Part shown: positions 1 to 8,256 of the stretch, in pieces
Position numbering within the stretch: the first letter of the stretch is position 1
Layout of the letters: the number at the start of each line of letters is the position of its first letter
From: a virus
DNA: 60,596 nt
Reading direction: 5' to 3' (one strand)
IMG/VR virus record: IMGVR_UViG_3300009183_000103
Location: 1 to 60,596 of that record
Program-made: the position numbers and the translations under genes
The notes under the pieces: model-generated
Database searches by the model: none
The model's input: only the letters and a program-made list of their open reading frames with translations
What the model was told of the DNA's origin: nothing

Positions 1-1
1 A

Positions 2-322
2 CTAAGTTGTCAGATGTACCAGCGTTCCTGCGATATGTTCTTGGGCGTGCCCTTTAACATAGCATCCTATTCCTTGCTCACACATATGATCGCGCAGGTA
101 TGTGGGCTTGAGGCAGGTGAGTTCGTTCACGTGCTCGGCGACGCACACATATATCTGAACCACGTGGAGCAGGTAAAAGAACAATTGGCACGTGAACCCC
201 TACCGCTCCCCACCCTGTGGATTAATCCCGATGTCCAAGACATCTTAAACTTTACCATGGAGGACTTTAGACTAGATGGATACACAAGCCATGACAGCAT
301 CAAAGCGCCAATGGCGGTATGA
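2..322 (+). CDS. thyA: Thymidylate synthase, C-terminal part (5' end outside window)
   Basis: The reading frame is open from base 2 with no start in view, so only the last 106 residues are present. They contain the dUMP-binding signature [17 protein letters not shown], the HMIAQ helix, the GDAHIYLNH block and the usual end IKAPMAV, which are diagnostic for the folate-dependent ThyA family. That enzyme converts dUMP to dTMP using methylene-tetrahydrofolate. The catalytic Cys lies just upstream of the window. Phages carry it to raise thymidine supply during replication. The next gene starts inside its last 47 bases, suggesting co-transcription and coupled translation. Confidence 0.95.
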   Translation, partial: LSCQMYQRSCDMFLGVPFNIASYSLLTHMIAQVCGLEAGEFVHVLGDAHIYLNHVEQVKEQLAREPLPLPTLWINPDVQDILNFTMEDFRLDGYTSHDSIKAPMAV

Positions 323-596
323 ACGTCCTCATCGTGTGAGGTTGTTTAGTCACGCTATACATTTTAAGAATGCCAGCGAGTTGACTGCTCGTCAGATCTA
401 TTTGCAGTGTGCAGGACACTTTAGCACCACTGATGAATATCGCTGGGTTGAAGAAAATGCTATCGAGATAGATTACTTCTTTGATGATCAAGTCACCAGT
501 TGGCATAAGACTGTATTGTTTTACGCAGATTTAAGTGAATCAGAATATGTTGATTACGCACTTAGATTTTTCAAGCATGGAGAGGAATGGAAATGA
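276..596 (+). CDS. Conserved phage hypothetical protein (106 aa)
   Basis: Function unknown. The start at 276 is chosen because GGAGGA lies at 259-264, about 11 bases upstream; an alternative ATG at 291 would remove five residues. The protein is small, soluble and rich in aromatic and charged residues ([18 protein letters not shown] near the start, [12 protein letters not shown] in the middle), with no signal peptide or membrane segment. It overlaps the end of thyA by 47 bases and shares an ATGA stop/start with the next gene, so it belongs to the same plus-strand transcript. Confidence 0.75.
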   Translation: MDTQAMTASKRQWRYERPHRVRLFSHAIHFKNASELTARQIYLQCAGHFSTTDEYRWVEENAIEIDYFFDDQVTSWHKTVLFYADLSESEYVDYALRFFKHGEEWK

Positions 597-856
597 AATT
601 ACTTTTAATAGCGTTATTAGTATTTCCTTTAACGACCATGGCATTCTGTGAGCGTGAAGAAACCCTATATGCTAACAGTGTTAGCCTACACGTTAAAACA
701 AAAGAACTACATGAAACTAGTAAACAATTATTTGAACAAAAGAAGTTATCAGCAGAAAAACTAGTTGAAAGTTTTAACTTATTAAAAAGAACATTTGATA
801 TGGTGATTAAATCGCAACATCTTTATTATGAATGTAAAACAAGGACCATGGTATGA
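593..856 (+). CDS. Small exported protein with signal peptide and two cysteines
   Basis: 87 residues. The start at 593 forms an ATGA overlap with the upstream stop and has AGAGGAA at 581-587; an in-frame ATG at 587 is less likely. Residues 1-17 form a typical signal peptide (Lys, a leucine-rich core, then TTMA). The mature part is a Lys/Glu-rich predicted helix with Cys19 near its start and one Cys (YYECKTR) near its end, which could form a periplasmic disulfide. There is no lipobox. It could be a periplasmic lysis regulator or an envelope-modifying factor, but nothing here proves either. Confidence 0.7.
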   Translation: MKLLLIALLVFPLTTMAFCEREETLYANSVSLHVKTKELHETSKQLFEQKKLSAEKLVESFNLLKRTFDMVIKSQHLYYECKTRTMV

Positions 857-1071
857 AAATATCAGCAGACGGAGTAGAAGGACACTTACTATATACAGGC
901 ACTGGACAATATGTATTCAGAGTCTATACAGATAACTTTGAATTTACTGATTATGATTTGCTACACAGCGACTTATGTGTTACGATAACAGATAAGGATG
1001 CTACGTTCTATTCAGATAACAAAGGTAACAGATTAGATCATAATCCAGAAACACTAGGAGAAATTAAATGA
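853..1071 (+). CDS. Conserved small phage protein (72 aa)
   Basis: 72 residues with ATGA overlaps at both ends. From memory, the pattern LLYTGTGQYVFRVY followed by FTDYDLLHSDLCVTI resembles a family that recurs in marine T4-like phages, where it has no assigned function. The composition is mainly beta-prone and acidic and there is no export signal. Its place in the run of overlapping genes behind thyA suggests an early or middle metabolic role, which is inference. Confidence 0.75.
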   Translation: MKISADGVEGHLLYTGTGQYVFRVYTDNFEFTDYDLLHSDLCVTITDKDATFYSDNKGNRLDHNPETLGEIK

Positions 1072-1727
1072 AAGTTTATATAAGCAAGTATAGAGATCAC
1101 TGGCTAAGCCCATACACGATCTGCGAGCGGATCTGTTGGTGGCGTGAGATCGACTATGATGAGCCCTGGGTCCAACGTGTTAACAAAGTATTAGGACCTG
1201 TTATGGACATATATAAAAAGATTTTAGACTTTATTCATCCACCTATCAACTATGTTAAGATTGACAATTATGATACATGGTCAATGGACTCAACTCTGAC
1301 TCCAATCATCTTGCCAATGTTAAAACAGCTTAAAGAAACCAAACACGGTGCTCCATACACAGAAGACTGTGATGTACCAGAACGCCTACGTAGCACTACT
1401 AAATCAGCACAGAAAGCTAAGAAGAATGATTGGGACAGTGATGGCAATCACTTCAAGCGTTGGGATTGGATCATGGATGAAATGATCTGGGCGTTTGAAC
1501 AGCTTGCTGATGATGAGTGGGAGGCACAGTTCCACACAGGTACCAGTGATATCGTATGGGTTCCAAGTAAAGAACTTGATGCTAAAGGTAAACCCTTGAC
1601 CTATGAAATGAAAGCGGGTCCTAAAGACACACGCAAGTGGGATAAGAAAGGCTATAATAAACACAGTACTCGTATAGACAACGGAACACGCTTGTTTGGT
1701 AAGTATTTCCGGGCTCTTTGGGATTAG
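1068..1727 (+). CDS. Conserved T4-like phage protein of unknown function (219 aa)
   Basis: 219 residues, starting in an ATGA overlap. I recognise it, from memory, as a protein widespread in marine T4-like phages. Diagnostic blocks are YDTWSMDSTLTPIILPMLKQ (about residues 67-86), the following LKETKHGAP, HFKRWDWIMDEMIWAFEQ (about 127-144) and the end RLFGKYFRALWD. It is rich in Trp, Asp and Lys and has no signal peptide or membrane helix. No catalytic motif is visible and the biochemical role is unknown. Confidence 0.85.
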   Translation: MKVYISKYRDHWLSPYTICERICWWREIDYDEPWVQRVNKVLGPVMDIYKKILDFIHPPINYVKIDNYDTWSMDSTLTPIILPMLKQLKETKHGAPYTEDCDVPERLRSTTKSAQKAKKNDWDSDGNHFKRWDWIMDEMIWAFEQLADDEWEAQFHTGTSDIVWVPSKELDAKGKPLTYEMKAGPKDTRKWDKKGYNKHSTRIDNGTRLFGKYFRALWD

Positions 1728-1728
1728 C

Positions 1729-1911
1729 ATGGAAGTCGCAGAAGCTGAACGATTAATAGTTGAATCATGTGATTATCATATCGCCGAACACGATCAACTA
1801 TTAGGTATCATGTCTGGAATGAAAGGTAATGCTAAATTTGATCTTGTTAAAAAGAATATAAAAGCACAGCGCAAACATTTTATCGCGATGAAGAAAATAT
1901 TTGAAGAATGA
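1729..1911 (+). CDS. Small hypothetical protein (60 aa)
   Basis: 60 residues. The ATG at 1729 is preferred over an in-frame ATG at 1696, because 1729 lies one base after the preceding stop. It is a mostly helical, charged protein (EVAEAERLIVESCDYHIAEH and then a Lys-rich tail) with no export signal. It ends in an ATGA overlap with the next gene. Its function cannot be inferred beyond membership of the compact plus-strand operon. Confidence 0.65.
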   Translation: MEVAEAERLIVESCDYHIAEHDQLLGIMSGMKGNAKFDLVKKNIKAQRKHFIAMKKIFEE

Positions 1912-2162
1912 AATACATCGTTCACACTATTGAGATGGGTGATGTAGAAGATCCTGAGATCTATGCCGCAGCACCTATAATAGACTTTGAACGCAGTGAA
2001 AAAGGTCGTTGGTTGATGGCTAATAGTTATAAACAATTAGAGTTTACTATACGTCCAAATGAACGTACCTACGGTTGGAAAATATTAATTTGGAGTTATT
2101 TAAACGAGCAAGATTTAACTTTTTATAGTTTAAAATGGGGAGAAGCAGAAGATGAGTTATGA
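1908..2162 (+). CDS. Conserved small phage protein (84 aa)
   Basis: 84 residues, starting in an ATGA overlap. The block DPEIYAAAPIIDFERSEKG followed by TYGWKILIW and an LKWGE ending resembles a small protein I have seen repeatedly in T4-like cyanophage and pelagic phage genomes, without known function. It is acidic, probably alpha/beta, and has no membrane segment. The next gene begins inside its last 11 bases. Confidence 0.75.
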   Translation: MKYIVHTIEMGDVEDPEIYAAAPIIDFERSEKGRWLMANSYKQLEFTIRPNERTYGWKILIWSYLNEQDLTFYSLKWGEAEDEL

Positions 2163-2307
2163 TATTTTAAAAGCCGCATTAGAAAAAAAGAAACAACAAC
2201 AGCAACAAGGTGTAAAAGGTAGTAAGGTTGACAGCAAAGGTGGTCCTGCTAAATCACAGGTTACTGTGAATAAACCTACTAAAAAATCAGCCGGAAGGGG
2301 AAGGTAG
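2152..2307 (+). CDS. Very small Lys/Gln-rich basic protein (51 aa)
   Basis: 51 residues. It starts with ATG at 2152 after a GGGGAG at 2137-2142 and stops with TAG at 2305-2307, whose last G is the first base of the GTG start of the epimerase gene. The sequence has a helical start (MSYDILKAALEKKK), a run of glutamines, then a Gly/Lys/Ser/Pro-rich disordered tail ending in GRGR. Such basic, disordered mini-proteins often bind nucleic acid, but no family is recognised. Position and SD support translation. Confidence 0.6.
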   Translation: MSYDILKAALEKKKQQQQQGVKGSKVDSKGGPAKSQVTVNKPTKKSAGRGR

Positions 2308-3272
2308 TGAAATACTTAGTTACAGGTGGTGCTGGATTTATAGGACACAATGTTGTTCGCCTCCTTGAACAACAAGGTCATGAATGTGTCGTCATTGATA
2401 CCTGCACTGACTATGGATTTATTCCCAAAGAAGAATTAACTTATCTAATAGATAATCGTCTTAAACGTATCAATACCCGAATAAGAAAGATTGATATACG
2501 TGAAGAGATCTTTGTGGATACTATATTCAAAACCTACGAGCCAGATGTTGTTATACATATGGCAAGTTTTCCTAGGCAAAAAGTGGTTGAACAGAATCCT
2601 AGACTAGCCAGTGATGTCATGTCCAATGGGTTGATTAATCTATTAGAAAAAAGCAAACGACATAAAGTTAAGAAGTTTGTGTATATTTCAAGTAGTATGG
2701 TCTATGGAGACTTTACCTCTGATGTATTAGAAGCGCATCCGTGTAAGCCACAAGGGCAATACGGCATCATGAAACTCATGGGTGAGAAACTTGTAGAAGA
2801 CTATTCACGTCAAGGTGCGTTTGATTATACTATCATCCGTCCAAGTGCTGTATATGGCGAGTGGGACGTAGAGGATCGTGTGGTTAGTAAGTTCATGACG
2901 ACTGCCATGCGTGGTGAAACACTAAAGGTAAAAGGTGCTGATGAAGTCCTAGACTTTACCTATGTAGAAGATACTGCTCAAGGCATAGTCTTAGCCGCAA
3001 CCAAAGATGTAGCAAATGGTAAAGTATACAATGTCACACGCAGTGATGAAACGCAATATACTCTCAAAGATGCCGCAGAACTTGCTATTAAGATAGCAGG
3101 TCGAGGTAGTTTAGAAATTGCAGATCGTGATCTAAGTTTCCCCAAGCGTGGCCGTTTAAGTATCATGCGAGCACAGCGTGATCTAGGATATAATCCTCAA
3201 GTAGGTGTAGAAGAAGGTTTTCAAAGGTATTATGACTGGTATTCCCAAAATCCCATTCTTTGGCGTAGATAG
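2307..3272 (+). CDS. NAD-dependent epimerase/dehydratase (extended SDR, nucleotide-sugar)
   Basis: 321 residues from a GTG start at 2307, with a strong purine-rich SD (GGAAGGGGAAGG). The Rossmann signature TGGAGFIG is at residues 6-13, the active-site Ser lies in YISSSMVYG (about 126-134), and the YxxxK pair is Y152/K156. Length and motifs fit the GalE/RfbB-type extended SDR family, which uses NAD(P) to epimerise, reduce or dehydrate NDP-sugars. It overlaps the aminotransferase gene by 41 bases, a typical pairing for making an amino-deoxy sugar. The exact substrate cannot be read from sequence. Confidence 0.9.
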   Translation: MKYLVTGGAGFIGHNVVRLLEQQGHECVVIDTCTDYGFIPKEELTYLIDNRLKRINTRIRKIDIREEIFVDTIFKTYEPDVVIHMASFPRQKVVEQNPRLASDVMSNGLINLLEKSKRHKVKKFVYISSSMVYGDFTSDVLEAHPCKPQGQYGIMKLMGEKLVEDYSRQGAFDYTIIRPSAVYGEWDVEDRVVSKFMTTAMRGETLKVKGADEVLDFTYVEDTAQGIVLAATKDVANGKVYNVTRSDETQYTLKDAAELAIKIAGRGSLEIADRDLSFPKRGRLSIMRAQRDLGYNPQVGVEEGFQRYYDWYSQNPILWRR

Positions 3273-4353
3273 ACAATATAACGATCTACGTGAAGAGATC
3301 TTAGACGTCACTGATCTAGTCTATGCCTCTGGCCAGGTGCTTGACGGTCCTAGAACTAAAATGTTTGAACAGGCTATCGCCAAGATGACTGAACGCAAGT
3401 ATGCTGTAGCAGTTGGTAGTGGCACCCAGGCTCTTATATTTGCTCTACACGCCTTAAATGATCATGTTAAATTAGACATAGACAAGTCCAATGTTTTAAT
3501 CCCTGGCCAAAGTTATGTCGCCACGGTTAATTCAGTATTAGAAGCTGGCTATGATCCTGTGTTCTGTGATGTAGATCCCATCAGTGGATTGATGGATCTT
3601 AATACTATCCCATTACATGCAAGTAAAATCAGTGCTATGATGTATGTTAATCTATTTGGCAACATACTTGACCAAGAACGTTTAATCACCTATCAAGAAA
3701 TATTTGCTGATGGCAAGATACCTGTTATTGAAGATGCCGCACAGAGCTTTGGTGCTTACTATCGCGGAGTACCCAGTGGTAAACTAGGTGACATCAGCAT
3801 CTTAAGTTTTGATCCTACTAAGAATTTAAACAACTATGGATCAGGTGGCATGGTTTTAACTGATAATCCAGACCATGCTGAAATGTTTCGCAGTTACCGT
3901 GATAATGGCAAGTCCTTAGCTCACAACGTCACCGGCACTAACAGCAAGATGTCAGAAGCAGACTGTGCGCAGATGTTGGTTAAGTTAAAATACTTTGACG
4001 ATTGGCAAAAGCGTAGAGCAGAAATTGCAGAATACTATACTACAGAATTAGATGGCTACGTAGAATTGATACCTATAGATCCAAACGTTGAACATGCATG
4101 GAGTAAATTCGTTGTACATCACCATAGTCGCAATGTATTAAATATTGACTTAGCTGATAAAGGTATTGAAACTAAAATAAATTATCCTATACCATTACAT
4201 CTGCATCCAGTGTCGTATGTTAATGCTGATGTGGGAATATTGGAAGGTGCTGAACAGTTTAGTCGCACTTGTTTGAGTTTACCCATCTATCCAGAACTAG
4301 AAGACTATGAAGTCGAATACATAGTTGATGCTATCAAACAGAGTATCTACTAG
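3232..4353 (+). CDS. DegT/DnrJ/EryC1/StrS-family PLP aminotransferase
   Basis: 373 residues, the usual length for this family, which transaminates keto-sugars on NDP carriers. PLP-site features are GSGT at 62-65, Asp168 in IEDAAQSFGAYYRG, and the Schiff-base Lys197 in SFDPTKNLNNYGSGG. All expected residues are present, so it should be active. It is translated from inside the end of the epimerase gene, so the two probably act in sequence to make an amino-sugar nucleotide. Its 3' end overlaps the converging minus-strand cassette by 20 bases and no terminator separates them. Confidence 0.92.
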   Translation: MTGIPKIPFFGVDRQYNDLREEILDVTDLVYASGQVLDGPRTKMFEQAIAKMTERKYAVAVGSGTQALIFALHALNDHVKLDIDKSNVLIPGQSYVATVNSVLEAGYDPVFCDVDPISGLMDLNTIPLHASKISAMMYVNLFGNILDQERLITYQEIFADGKIPVIEDAAQSFGAYYRGVPSGKLGDISILSFDPTKNLNNYGSGGMVLTDNPDHAEMFRSYRDNGKSLAHNVTGTNSKMSEADCAQMLVKLKYFDDWQKRRAEIAEYYTTELDGYVELIPIDPNVEHAWSKFVVHHHSRNVLNIDLADKGIETKINYPIPLHLHPVSYVNADVGILEGAEQFSRTCLSLPIYPELEDYEVEYIVDAIKQSIY

Positions 4354-5635
4354 AGTAGTATTCTCGTAACCACGCCCATTCAAAGCTCCGCATTAGCTCC
4401 GTGTAATCACCGTTGACTTTATTATAATAGTCAACAGCATCAGCAGCACCTAATAAACTAAATTCAGCATGGTCACCATCACCAACGCTTAACCAAGTGT
4501 CCATGCGATAACCGCTTTCAACGCTACCTGTTTTAACTATATCATCTTTGAGTTTTAACACTTCACGGAAAGCAGTGCGCCAAGTTAGTTCTGGTGTGGT
4601 GTTGTAATGAGCGATGGCACTTACCCGAGGAACCACTGCATGGGCACGACTTAGGGTAAAGTCTAACCCCCAATCGTCTGTTTCTAATACTAATCGTTTA
4701 TTATAAGCAATAACACCCATGTGTCCATATTCTAATCCGTTTACAGGATTACGACTGTTGAATATATAATGTTTGGGTTCTTGTAGCCAGTCTGGTTGCC
4801 ATGCCCAATCAAAGTCTTTGACTACTTCTAGTTTAGCAAACACAGTAAAGAACCAAGGTGTGCTACTTAATTCAGCAGCTGCTTTGTATGCTAGTGCCCG
4901 GCCATTGACATTTATTATTCGTTTAACTTCGCGCCCACAGGTTTGAGCAAGGTGGGTATACCAACGTTCTGCTTCGGGTTCGCCGTTGCTGATATAGATA
5001 ATATCTAATAGATCAGGGGTCAAATACTCCTGTTTTTGCTTGATAATATATGGATAATCATAGATTTGCTTGCCTAAATATGCCTGAACGTCACGTGGGG
5101 CTATACTGATACTACCCGCATCGTTAAAACTATAAAAGGCACGTTTATTCCATAATGGAGGATAAAAATCTACTGCTTCATTTACCCAAACATAAGGTGC
5201 GTCAAACTTGTATTGTTTAAGTTCTTGAGTAATATCTTCTGTGGCAGTTTCTAATACAGGCCATGGTAGTCTGGGCACACCTGGGTAATGCCAATTGACT
5301 TCTTTATACCATTCTAATAGGGCTATGTCCCATTGCTTTTTAAACTCATCTACGTTGATTAAGAACGTGTCACCAAATTTTTCGTAGCCACTATGCCAAC
5401 AGTGTAGTTGATATGCTTCCCATGGAACTGCCCGATATTCAAAATCAAAATCTGTGTAATCACAGCAACTGGCAATGACCCAGATCCAAGGTGTGCGGGC
5501 TTTGGCTATACAACGACGGATAGTATCTAGATGATTATCATAGTAACGAACTGTTTTAGCGTGTGGGAACCGTTCAGCCAATGTTTGGACATTAGCATCA
5601 TGCCCACCTAAGTCCATGATAAAAAGATCATACAT
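4334..5635 (-). CDS. Glycosyltransferase-like protein with two related halves (433 aa)
   Basis: 433 residues. The start at 5635 gives a TAATG overlap with the upstream kinase-like gene; an ATG at 5680 would add 15 residues. The C-terminal half (about 211-330: IIYISNGEPEAE, STPWFF, RNPVNGLEYGHMG) matches the 297-residue protein at 19726-20619 block by block. The N-terminal half (about 1-100: YDLFIMDLGG, ARTPWIWVIAS, DFDF) looks like a diverged second copy. In both halves the canonical DxD is absent where the homologue has DGDN. It is probably GT-A-like, perhaps sugar-binding rather than catalytic, and is the last gene of the minus-strand cassette. Confidence 0.6.
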   Translation of the reverse strand: MYDLFIMDLGGHDANVQTLAERFPHAKTVRYYDNHLDTIRRCIAKARTPWIWVIASCCDYTDFDFEYRAVPWEAYQLHCWHSGYEKFGDTFLINVDEFKKQWDIALLEWYKEVNWHYPGVPRLPWPVLETATEDITQELKQYKFDAPYVWVNEAVDFYPPLWNKRAFYSFNDAGSISIAPRDVQAYLGKQIYDYPYIIKQKQEYLTPDLLDIIYISNGEPEAERWYTHLAQTCGREVKRIINVNGRALAYKAAAELSSTPWFFTVFAKLEVVKDFDWAWQPDWLQEPKHYIFNSRNPVNGLEYGHMGVIAYNKRLVLETDDWGLDFTLSRAHAVVPRVSAIAHYNTTPELTWRTAFREVLKLKDDIVKTGSVESGYRMDTWLSVGDGDHAEFSLLGAADAVDYYNKVNGDYTELMRSFEWAWLREYYSSRYSV

Positions 5636-6069
5636 TATGGTAGCAACATATGGATTAAATCTGCCAAGGTCTCTGACCATTTGTCGCTGGCAAATTCATC
5701 TATCCTTATATCATATTCCTCTTCTGTAGGTTTTTGGAAAATAGCGTTAGTATCTTTGTATTCGCTTCTCCTAACTGTATCCATCCAAATAACCATATCC
5801 GCATCAAACACTTCACGTAGTTCACGTGTAGGACAAACGAAATCACAGATCATTATAAATCCAGCTTCAACTCCACGATCAGCGATAGCACGCATTCGTA
5901 CTGCTTGACGGCGGCGACCTTCTGAACTAAAGTCCCAATCATTGGTTTCTTTACGTAGATCATCAGCATTGGTCCACTCAGTATGATGATTCTTTAATAA
6001 TTCATCAAATAACTTTTGTGCTAGTGTAGTTTTTCCGCTACCCGGCAGTCCCATTATTAATATTTTCAT
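5635..6069 (-). CDS. APS-kinase-like P-loop kinase (CysC family)
   Basis: 144 residues. The P-loop GLPGSGKTT is at 7-15, followed by NADDLRKETNDWDFSSEGRR, FVCPTRELREVFDADMVIWM and YKDTNAIFQKP, which follow the order of adenylylsulfate kinase motifs (DGDxxR, SPxRxxR, DTNAxF). It is shorter than CysC (about 200 aa) because the C-terminal part is reduced. Family members phosphorylate APS to PAPS or related nucleotides. A phage version next to carbamoyl- and glycosyl-transferases may activate a decorating group, which is inference. It overlaps both neighbours. Confidence 0.75.
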   Translation of the reverse strand: MKILIMGLPGSGKTTLAQKLFDELLKNHHTEWTNADDLRKETNDWDFSSEGRRRQAVRMRAIADRGVEAGFIMICDFVCPTRELREVFDADMVIWMDTVRRSEYKDTNAIFQKPTEEEYDIRIDEFASDKWSETLADLIHMLLP

Positions 6070-6793
6070 AATTTTTATATTCTCGGTAAAAATCTTCCAT
6101 TACATCTCGATGCCACCATCCGCAGAAATGTTCATTATCTCGAGCTTTTAGATATGCTCCGGGATCGTGATCTTTTAAGGCTTGCTCCATGTCAATAGAC
6201 AATAGTTTAAAACTATATACTTTTTTTAATAATTCAACAATCGTTTTGTTTTTCATTTGATTATTGTAGATATCATTGTCTTCAAAATATAGTCTATATT
6301 CGGATTCATTCCACGGACCATTAAATTGAGTGCCGGTTTTATTTTGTCCATGATGATAGGTTTCAAATCTATACACACTAGGCCACAAAATTGCAACAAT
6401 TTTTGGTTTTAATATTGGTATTAAATTTACAGCCAGTCTGGTTACGGTATCTGCGCTGGCTCCACCTAAGCCGGCATTATAAACAACGTGATCATTAAAA
6501 TACGTTGCACCTAACTGTTCGGGCCAATTATCTTCTACAGGTATCCCAACTCCAACTGTATGACTACAACCCAATGTCAATAAAATTAGATTATCGGGAT
6601 GGATTTCAAACTCTCTACTTCTAAATCCTTGACTGTTATATTTGTAGCTTAAACTATGTTCTTCCCAATGGGGCGATGGATTTTTATTGTAATTTTCTTT
6701 AGTATCAGAGTCAGCCAAACTGAACCACATTTCTTGTCCGGGAGGATACGTTCCTACGTTTAACGAACAACCTAATTCCCAATAGTTCTTCAT
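6038..6793 (-). CDS. SGNH/GDSL-like hydrolase or acyltransferase
   Basis: 251 residues. Block I is LLTLGCSHTVGVG with the likely nucleophile Ser77, and the Gly-containing block II is YNAGLGGASADT. The end carries DNEHFCGWWH, which gives a D-x-x-H as expected for the Asp-His pair. A roughly 60-residue N-terminal extension precedes block I (PPGQEMWFSLADSD; YKYNSQGFRSREF), a form seen in SGNH proteins associated with surface glycans. Family members remove or transfer acyl groups on sugars or lipids. It starts in an ATGA overlap with the carbamoyltransferase gene and ends inside the APS-kinase-like gene. Confidence 0.75.
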   Translation of the reverse strand: MKNYWELGCSLNVGTYPPGQEMWFSLADSDTKENYNKNPSPHWEEHSLSYKYNSQGFRSREFEIHPDNLILLTLGCSHTVGVGIPVEDNWPEQLGATYFNDHVVYNAGLGGASADTVTRLAVNLIPILKPKIVAILWPSVYRFETYHHGQNKTGTQFNGPWNESEYRLYFEDNDIYNNQMKNKTIVELLKKVYSFKLLSIDMEQALKDHDPGAYLKARDNEHFCGWWHRDVMEDFYREYKNYENINNGTAG

Positions 6794-8256
6794 GACAACA
6801 CTCGAACTCCATATAACTTTTCAAAACGGTCAGCATCACTACGGTCATTGACCATGGGCTCACCACGGATATTTAGACTAGTATTTAACAGCATGGGACA
6901 ACCAGTCCACTCAAACCATGCTTCTAATAGTTGTCTTATTCCCGACCCATCAGCGGCAACAGTTTGTACACGAGATGTACGGTCAGCATGAATGATGGCA
7001 GGATAAAGATCAGGCTGCCGACAATAAGCGACTGTCTGCATATACCTGCTAGTAGGCCAACCACTAGGCATATCAAAATATTCCTTACATACCTCTTCCA
7101 AAATAACGGGTGCAAATGGCCTGAACTGTTGACGTTGTTTGATTGCATTTACTCTCTCCTTGATATCAGCACCACGTGGGTCTGCTAATAAACTACGATT
7201 GCCTAGTGCTCTAGGTCCAAATTCTGCACGGCCATTGGCGACTCCAACTATTTTATTAGTTAGTAATTCACTTATTAAATCTTTAACAGGATAGGGACCA
7301 GCTATGTCTGTACCTAGATAAGCATTCTGCCAGTTTAACTTACCGCCATAACTCAATGCCGCAGCACCTAGGCTACTACCACAATCACCAGGGTTAGGCA
7401 TGATCCAAATATTTTGAAAGTAAGCACCTATTAGGTCATTGGCTTTACAGTTTAGTGCCACTCCGCCCATGTAAACTAAGTTACCAGTCGTATCTAATTC
7501 TTCAGCACGTAGCATGATATGATGTAGGCATTGTTCTAATGTATATTGCGCACTGGCAGCTATCTCAAAGTCTGTCATACCAGGATGATATTCATCACAG
7601 CCAACATGTAGGTTTTGTTTAAATTGTAGATTATGTGCGTTAGCCAAGAAGTCGCCATACATATTTGCATCAAACTGAGCATAAGCAGCCATTCCCATTA
7701 AGATATATTCTTCATCTAAAGGTTTAAGTCCAGCACGTTTAGTCATAGCTGAATAAAATAAACCTAGACTATGTGGATACTTCTGGCTCCATAATTTTTT
7801 ATATACTGCACGGCCGTTAACGTATTCAGCTGACCAAATACTTGCTGTATCCCATTCGCCTATAGCATCAATAACAACTACTGTAGCACGATCATATGGG
7901 CTAGTTTGGAATCCTGCGGCTGCGTGACTTAAATGGTGACCATGATATTCGATGTCTGGTGGATTTTTATTTGGCCAAATTTTACGTATCTTGTCCTCAA
8001 TACTAGTATCAAACAAGTCTTTGTATTGTCCGGCATAGAGTTGACGTGTTTTCTTTAACCAAGGGCGTTCGTAATAGGCGATACGATCCGGTATGCCACA
8101 ATGTGCAAAACAATCGGCAAGAATCTCACGATTGAACTCACTGTCGTGTTTAACTTTACTATAACGTTCACTGTGCGCGGCAAACAAGATCTCACCATCA
8201 CAGATGAGACTTACGCCTGCATCATGGAAGCCGGACGATATTCCTAAGATATTCAT
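6790..8256 (-). CDS. Carbamoyltransferase, NodU/CmcH/TobZ family
   Basis: 488 residues, slightly shorter than the usual 550-600. The N-terminus MNILGISSGFHDAGVSLI, the metal-binding H107-H-x-x-H111 motif, VVVIDAIGEWDTAS (about 126-139), GRAEFGPRALGNRSLLADPR (about 340-360) and the near-terminal LNTSLNIRGEP are all family hallmarks. The enzyme makes carbamoyl-adenylate from carbamoyl phosphate and ATP and transfers the carbamoyl group to a hydroxyl, typically on a sugar or antibiotic. The C-terminus ends soon after the LNTSLN block, a modest truncation. It overlaps the SGNH genes on both sides (35 and 4 bases). Confidence 0.93.
   Translation of the reverse strand: MNILGISSGFHDAGVSLICDGEILFAAHSERYSKVKHDSEFNREILADCFAHCGIPDRIAYYERPWLKKTRQLYAGQYKDLFDTSIEDKIRKIWPNKNPPDIEYHGHHLSHAAAGFQTSPYDRATVVVIDAIGEWDTASIWSAEYVNGRAVYKKLWSQKYPHSLGLFYSAMTKRAGLKPLDEEYILMGMAAYAQFDANMYGDFLANAHNLQFKQNLHVGCDEYHPGMTDFEIAASAQYTLEQCLHHIMLRAEELDTTGNLVYMGGVALNCKANDLIGAYFQNIWIMPNPGDCGSSLGAAALSYGGKLNWQNAYLGTDIAGPYPVKDLISELLTNKIVGVANGRAEFGPRALGNRSLLADPRGADIKERVNAIKQRQQFRPFAPVILEEVCKEYFDMPSGWPTSRYMQTVAYCRQPDLYPAIIHADRTSRVQTVAADGSGIRQLLEAWFEWTGCPMLLNTSLNIRGEPMVNDRSDADRFEKLYGVRVLS

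Noticed and set aside
2-184. Minus-strand frame at the window start
   Set aside because: It is antisense to the conserved thyA end, with no homology and no SD.
4334-5680. Longer form of the last cassette gene starting at 5680
   Set aside because: The extra 15 residues overlap the kinase-like gene. The ATG at 5635 forms a TAATG junction like others in the cassette.
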